A stretch of DNA of 10,368 nt from Spirochaetales bacterium (GTDB taxonomy: Bacteria > Spirochaetota > Spirochaetia > Sphaerochaetales > Sphaerochaetaceae). The notes beneath the pieces are model-generated. The model saw nothing but the letters and a program-made list of their open reading frames with translations. It did no database searches and was not told the origin of the DNA. Position 1 is the stretch's first letter. Each line of letters begins with the position of its first letter. Positions 7,705 through 10,368 of the stretch are shown here, piece after piece. The DNA lies in assembly GCA_022771185.1 (NCBI GenBank), contig JALFCJ010000288.1:1-10368 (forward strand). Reading direction: 5' to 3'. Made by a program: the position numbers and the translations under genes.

Positions 7705-8254
7705 AATCACTCCTTGATGTAATTACACTTTGGATGTCTCTGTAGAGACGGTCAAACTCATCTCTTCCCTTTTCTTCACTAAATGAAGCTACTCTTTCTT
7801 TTATCTGCAGCTTAAGGCCGTAGATAATCAGGGCGTCCAAGCTAAAAGGAGAAGATACAGGATGAGAAGACAAAAAGTCAAAATACTCTCCAAGAATAGC
7901 CTTCTCTGCTTCCAATGGATTTGAGATAGAGAGAATCTCTTTGGCTTTTTTCTCTAAATTTTCATTCCTGGGTACTCTTGGCTTGTACTCCGGGTCCTCT
8001 CCTTTTCCATTCTTAATCGCCCTTTGAGATACCAACATTTCACTGAATGTAAAATTAAAGTTGTCCCAATCTTTTACGATTTTGTTGGTCACTTTACCTT
8101 CCCTATGAGCAAAAGAGGCTTTTTCAAGCTCTGCAAAGTCTTTTTCACTTAGCTGTTCTTTGGCTTTCTCTAGAAACTCCTCATACTTCATGGGAGAAGG
8201 TTTATCCATCCAGACAGAAGGAAGAGAAGCGGCAAAATAAATGTATTCAGCCAC
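7694..8254 (-). CDS. DUF2764 family protein of the V-type ATPase operon
   Basis: This 186-residue protein sits between atpE and atpA, exactly where spirochaete, chlamydial and Bacteroidetes V-ATPase operons carry a DUF2764 gene. The N-terminus YIYFAASLPSVWMDKPSPM (4-22) has the family's aromatic-rich strand, SLP motif and following proline. The rest is mostly helical and charged, with no signal peptide or membrane helix, so it is likely cytosolic. Its biochemical role is not established as far as I know. The operon lacks a C (and F) subunit gene, so it may fill a linking position between V1 and Vo; this is inference. The start is a GTG at 8254 six bases after TAAGGAG. An ATG two bases upstream (8256) is in another frame and would not yield this protein. 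The gap to atpE is 10 nt. Confidence 0.88.
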   Translation of the reverse strand: MAEYIYFAASLPSVWMDKPSPMKYEEFLEKAKEQLSEKDFAELEKASFAHREGKVTNKIVKDWDNFNFTFSEMLVSQRAIKNGKGEDPEYKPRVPRNENLEKKAKEILSISNPLEAEKAILGEYFDFLSSHPVSSPFSLDALIIYGLKLQIKERVASFSEEKGRDEFDRLYRDIQSVITSRSDYGL

Positions 8255-8264
8255 ATTCAGCTCC

Positions 8265-8846
8265 TTAGATTATTTCTTTCAAAGAAGAAGAAAGATAAGG
8301 ATAGAGAAGTTTTGTTATTTCTTCATCTGAAAGGTCGATATATGCCGATCCATCCTTTGAATAGACCTTAAATCCACCAGAGACTGAGGAAGAGGAACGA
8401 AGAGTTACACCTTTCTCCAATTCCTGAGCAAACTGTGAAGTAAGGACAGCATTGACTTTGTCAACCATTTCTTTGCTTACTTCCACGTCACATCCATTGC
8501 ATTCACCCTTTACAACTGCAACGATAGCTTCTGCAATAACCTTCTCATCAAGACTGGCTGAAACTTTCTGACCAAGAATCTTCTTAAACTTATCTTCCAG
8601 ATTCTTTCTTAGTGTGAGAGAAACATCTCTTGCCGCCTGCTTGACGCTGGATATGCTGCTTTCTCTTTCGATTTCAATTGTCTTTTTTCCATCAGCAATG
8701 ATTTTGTCTCTTTCTTTCTTTGCTTCACTGACAATTCTTTCAGCCTCTTTTCTGGCTTCTTCCAAAATCTTTTTGCTTTCATTTGTAGCGGACTCGATTC
8801 CATCTTTCTTAATGGAAGCGATTAGATCCTGAATTTGCTGTTCCAT
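8265..8846 (-). CDS. atpE: V-type ATP synthase/ATPase subunit E (peripheral stalk)
   Basis: This 193-residue protein is the peripheral-stalk subunit holding the head to the membrane stator. The N-terminal half (about 1-95) is a long alanine-, lysine- and glutamate-rich coiled coil (ILEEARKEAERIVSEAKKER), as expected for the EG stalk. The C-terminal half (about 100-193) is the mixed globular domain that caps the head, with VSGGFKVYSKDGSAYIDLS near 154-172 matching the family's closing strands. No separate G/H partner gene is seen in the operon. It is the first gene; its ATG has GAGG about eight bases upstream and a leader of roughly 60 nt from the predicted promoter. Confidence 0.93.
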   Translation of the reverse strand: MEQQIQDLIASIKKDGIESATNESKKILEEARKEAERIVSEAKKERDKIIADGKKTIEIERESSISSVKQAARDVSLTLRKNLEDKFKKILGQKVSASLDEKVIAEAIVAVVKGECNGCDVEVSKEMVDKVNAVLTSQFAQELEKGVTLRSSSSVSGGFKVYSKDGSAYIDLSDEEITKLLYPYLSSSLKEII

Positions 8847-8872
8847 AGCTTATACCTCTAAGTCTAACTTTT

Positions 8873-8959
8873 CTAAGTATAATTTGTGATTGTAGAAAAG
8901 AAAAGCTATATATATTATATGAACTTGTTTTTTGAGTGTAAAATTCGACATATACTTAG
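8873..8959. repeat. 9-bp inverted repeat flanking the atp promoter, plus a 7-bp direct repeat in the leader
   Basis: CTAAGTATA at 8873-8881 and TATACTTAG at 8951-8959 are perfect inverted copies lying on either side of the promoter. On the minus strand the sequence ACTTAGA also occurs twice in the leader (8878-8872 and 8863-8857), the second running into the atpE Shine-Dalgarno GAGG. This could be a regulator or RNA-binding site, or chance in AT-rich DNA. Confidence 0.35.
8914..8942 (-). promoter_or_regulatory. Sigma70-type promoter of the V-type ATPase operon
   Basis: On the minus strand TTTACA (8942-8937, five of six consensus bases) is separated by 17 nt from a perfect TATAAT (8919-8914). 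Transcription should begin near 8907, giving a leader of about 60 nt before atpE. The region upstream is rich in A-tracts. It is the best match in the 198-nt atpE/GIY-YIG intergenic region. Confidence 0.75.
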
Positions 8960-8964
8960 TTTTG

Positions 8965-8992
8965 TTTGTATTTTTTGAGTTATAACTATACT
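8965..8992 (+). promoter_or_regulatory. Weak candidate promoter for the GIY-YIG-like gene
   Basis: TATACT at 8987-8992 is a fair -10 hexamer. Sixteen nt upstream TTTGTA (8965-8970) matches the -35 consensus at only three positions. It would give a leader of about 45 nt. A second TATACT at 8951-8956 is an alternative. The call rests mainly on the -10 and on position. Confidence 0.3.
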
Positions 8993-9044
8993 TTTTTTAC
9001 TCTTATATCTTCAATTTTCCTTTCGTTTTAAATAAAATTTTGGT

Positions 9045-9353
9045 ATGGCAATACCTAAGGAATTTCTTAGAGAAGATAAAATAAAAGCAATCGTAATCAT
9101 AAAGAATCTCAAGACAGATGAGATTTATTTATATAAGACAGATGATGCAGTTACATCATATTCAAAAGAAAGATTTAAGCTCGACCTAGGAATGCATCCG
9201 GTAAAGAGCCTGCAGGACGCTTACTCCTCCCTGGGACTTGAACTATTCACCTTCGAGATTGATAAAGAAGCGAAGGAAGAAGAAAACCTAGACGATCTCC
9301 TGGAAGAAAGAAAGAAATATTGGATGGAAAAAGGCTCAAGATTTTACTCCTGA
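9045..9353 (+). CDS. Small GIY-YIG-like domain protein lacking the catalytic motif
   Basis: This 102-residue protein resembles short GIY-YIG family proteins seen in many Firmicutes genomes. AIVIIKN (15-21) stands where GIY/GVYQIxN would be, EIYLYK (26-31) where the YIG strand would be, then LDLGMHPVKSLQDAY (46-60), matching LxMGxHxNxxLQxDW, and GLELFTFEI (64-72), matching GxExFxFEI. A charged helix follows (73-96). The GIY and YIG tyrosines and glycines are not intact and no catalytic arginine is obvious, so nuclease activity is doubtful. The function is unknown. No clear Shine-Dalgarno precedes the ATG (AAATTTTGGT), unlike every neighbour. The gene diverges from the ATPase operon, and its last bases form one arm of the udp terminator. 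Confidence 0.7.
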   Translation: MAIPKEFLREDKIKAIVIIKNLKTDEIYLYKTDDAVTSYSKERFKLDLGMHPVKSLQDAYSSLGLELFTFEIDKEAKEEENLDDLLEERKKYWMEKGSRFYS

Positions 9354-9357
9354 GCCT
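9328..9357 (-). terminator. Rho-independent terminator of udp
   Basis: On the minus strand AGGCTCA (9357-9351), a 12-nt loop, TGAGCCT (9338-9332) and TTTT (9331-9328) follow the udp stop by about 5 nt. The stem is only 7 bp and the loop is wide. The plus-strand side lacks a T-run, so it does not serve the convergent GIY-YIG-like gene well. The hairpin lies within the last codons of that gene. Confidence 0.6.
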
Positions 9358-9361
9358 GTGT

Positions 9362-10147
9362 TCAATTTCCTTTCTTCCTATCTTCTTCGATAAGTATCTT
9401 TAAGCCTTCAATGGCAACTTTGATGGCAGGTTCCGTGTCGTGGAGCTTTGGGTTGTCCATTCCGAGAGCTTCTCTTTCCTGGTTTCCAACCACAAAGAAT
9501 TCACTGCCGCATCTTACCCCTAAGTGTGCTGCACATACAAAGAGAGCTGCAGATTCCATTTCTGACGCCAATACTCCAAGTCTCTTCCAAGCTTCCCACT
9601 TTGTCTTCAAGTCGTAGTAGACAGGCATAATATCAGGGTCATGCTGGCCATAGAAGGAATCTTTGCACTGGACTACTCCCGTGTGGCTCTTAAGGTTTAA
9701 TCTCTTTGCCCCTTCCCTCAGTGCCATGACGATATCATAGTCGGCGACAGCAGGGAACTCGATTGGAGCGTATTCACGGCTTGTTCCTTCGGCTCTTACA
9801 GCTCCTGTTGCAATTACAACATCTCCGCCCATAACAGGAAGAGCAATACCGCCACAAGTTCCCATTCTAATAAAAGTATCTGCACCGCACTTATAGAGCT
9901 CCTCCATAGCAATGGATGCACTTGGTCCTCCGATACCTGTACTAGTTACACTAACCTTCTCACCCAAGAGATATCCTGTATATGTTACATACTCCCTGTT
10001 ATCGGCGACAAAGACAGGATCATCCAAGTATTTGGCAATCAACGGCACTCTCTTCGGGTCTCCAGGAAGAATAACATACCTTCCTACATCACCTTTTTTT
10101 ATTCTCAGATGATATTGTATTCCCGTTCCATTCATGTAATCAGACAT
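9362..10147 (-). CDS. udp: Uridine phosphorylase (EC 2.4.2.3)
   Basis: This 261-residue enzyme of the nucleoside phosphorylase I family cleaves uridine with phosphate to uracil and ribose-1-phosphate for pyrimidine salvage in the cytosol. Visible motifs are LPGDPKRV (27-34, phosphate loop), NREY (50-53) with R51, STGIGGPSASIA (69-80), RMGTCGG (94-100) with R94 for phosphate, KDSFYGQHDP (162-171) in the uracil-binding area with F165 and Q168, and SEMESAAL (195-202) with the ribose-binding M197 and E198. The length fits the family. An AAGGAG lies seven bases before the ATG. The gene stands alone, converging on the GIY-YIG-like gene. I see no convincing promoter in the 68 nt up to the likely IS boundary at 10215. 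The FYGQHDP loop is of the Firmicutes-like type and lacks the arginine of the E. coli enzyme. Confidence 0.93.
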   Translation of the reverse strand: MSDYMNGTGIQYHLRIKKGDVGRYVILPGDPKRVPLIAKYLDDPVFVADNREYVTYTGYLLGEKVSVTSTGIGGPSASIAMEELYKCGADTFIRMGTCGGIALPVMGGDVVIATGAVRAEGTSREYAPIEFPAVADYDIVMALREGAKRLNLKSHTGVVQCKDSFYGQHDPDIMPVYYDLKTKWEAWKRLGVLASEMESAALFVCAAHLGVRCGSEFFVVGNQEREALGMDNPKLHDTEPAIKVAIEGLKILIEEDRKKGN

Positions 10148-10222
10148 AGCTAGTCTCCTTATAAGTATGTTAACTCATGAAAACTATGGATAAAAGAGCA
10201 ATATTCTATTTTTACAGAAAAA

Positions 10223-10266
10223 CAGCCGTAAAGCTTCCACCTTTCAAGGTGGAGGATGTAAGGCTG
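10223..10266. repeat. Nested hairpin: IS605-type end structure, also terminator-like on the minus strand
   Basis: The inner arms TCCACCTT (10236-10243) and AAGGTGGA (10246-10253) are perfect, extended by one wobble and one C-G pair to 10234 and 10255. Outer arms CAGCC (10223-10227) and GGCTG (10262-10266) also pair. Read on the minus strand the outer arm runs into TTTTT, so the structure could stop antisense transcription entering udp from the right. Confidence 0.6.
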
Positions 10267-10283
10267 AAGAATGAATGCCTCAA

Positions 10284-10312
10284 TTGTTATGAATCGTTAT
10301 AAATGCTATAAT
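10284..10312 (+). promoter_or_regulatory. Near-consensus extended -10 promoter before the right-edge ORF
   Basis: TTGTTA (10284-10289), a 17-nt spacer and TATAAT (10307-10312) with the extended TG motif (TGC, 10304-10306) make the strongest promoter match in the window. The predicted start point (about 10317-10320) falls on the ATG at 10318, implying a leaderless or nearly leaderless message, or translation starting further right. Confidence 0.65.
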
Positions 10313-10317
10313 AAATC

Positions 10318-10368
10318 ATGGACAGACAGGTAAAGAATGAAGCCATAAAGACAACTCTAAAACAGACC
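10318..10368 (+). CDS. N-terminal fragment of an ORF, possibly TnpB (IS200/IS605 accessory nuclease)
   Basis: Seventeen codons are open from the ATG at 10318 to the right edge, reading MDRQVKNEAIKTTLKQT. An in-frame stop at 10312-10314 fixes the ATG as the earliest start. The lysine- and threonine-rich opening is like the start of some OrfB/TnpB proteins. That resemblance, from memory, is weak evidence by itself. The call is supported by the IS605-like hairpin end some 60-100 nt upstream and the dedicated promoter. No Shine-Dalgarno is present. It may equally be another small gene. Confidence 0.35.
   Translation, partial: MDRQVKNEAIKTTLKQT

Larger units (their letters stand above)
10216..10368 (+). 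mobile_element. Probable left end of an IS200/IS605-family element, continuing past the window edge
   Basis: The left flank ends in TTAC (10212-10215). Eighteen nt further lies a hairpin with a near-perfect stem (10234-10255), preceded directly by AAAG (10230-10233). In IS608 the left cleavage site is TTAC and the guide at the hairpin's 5' foot is AAAG, so the arrangement matches what the family needs. A promoter and a short ORF follow. No Y1 transposase is visible and the right end is outside the window, so the boundary is a prediction. Confidence 0.42.

Noticed and set aside
7705..7710. GTG start two codons upstream for atpA
   Set aside because: It overlaps the AAGGAG ribosome site. The ATG at 7704 has correct spacing.
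8614..8832. Plus-strand hydrophobic 72-codon ORF
   Set aside because: It is antisense to the atpE coiled coil. Lysine- and glutamate-rich codons read backwards give leucine-, phenylalanine- and serine-rich peptides. No Shine-Dalgarno or promoter supports it.
8869..8905. Second minus-strand promoter with TATACT near 8883-8878
   Set aside because: The -35 position (TTTTCT) is weak and the stronger promoter lies about 35 nt upstream.
10271..10333. 20-codon plus-strand ORF across the right-edge promoter
   Set aside because: It is in a different frame from the ORF at 10318, covers the promoter itself and has no ribosome site.
10340..10368. Minus-strand GTTTTAGAG near the right edge, like the start of type II CRISPR repeats
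   Set aside because: It is a single short match with no repeat-spacer pattern in view and lies over codons of the right-edge ORF.

Overview
The window is from a bacterium with moderate-to-low GC, clear Shine-Dalgarno sites and a V/A-type ATPase operon ordered E, DUF2764, A, B, D, I, K. That order is known from spirochaetes (Treponema, Borrelia) and chlamydiae. Together with the spirochaete-like B-subunit loop (SGEPYNQLLA) and an MEP-pathway ispG gene (Borrelia uses the mevalonate route instead), the best guess is a Treponema- or Sphaerochaeta-like spirochaete. This is inferred from gene content, not from a phylogenetic marker.

Layout, left to right: (1) 1-1657, minus strand: a short gene cluster read from a VOC-superfamily protein, through an unusually small YhcH/YjgK/YiaL-like protein, into ispG, which runs off the left edge. 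(2) 1707-1730: a hairpin terminator that closes the ATPase operon. (3) 1747-8846, minus strand: the seven-gene V-type ATPase operon, tightly packed (overlaps of 1 and 11 nt, gaps of 3 to 19 nt). It is driven by a near-consensus sigma70 promoter at 8914-8942 in an AT-rich region with dyad and direct repeats. (4) 9045-9353, plus strand: a small, degenerate GIY-YIG-like protein, diverging from the ATPase operon. (5) 9362-10147, minus strand: uridine phosphorylase, whose terminator hairpin overlaps the end of the GIY-YIG-like gene. (6) 10216-10368: what looks like the left end of an IS200/IS605-family element (TTAC flank, AAAG guide at a hairpin foot), followed by a near-consensus promoter and the first 17 codons of an ORF that may be tnpB.

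The ATPase genes make one membrane machine: A and B form the catalytic head, D the central shaft, E the peripheral stalk, I the stator with the half-channel arginine, and K the rotor ring. DUF2764 is the conserved extra member of this operon type. The usual C and F genes are absent from the operon. The K subunit keeps all the side-chain Na+ ligand positions known from Enterococcus hirae, so sodium coupling is plausible. No wholly new system is evident. The least-explained items are the DUF2764 subunit, the miniature YhcH-like protein that has lost its histidines, and the IS605-like end inserted just upstream of udp.
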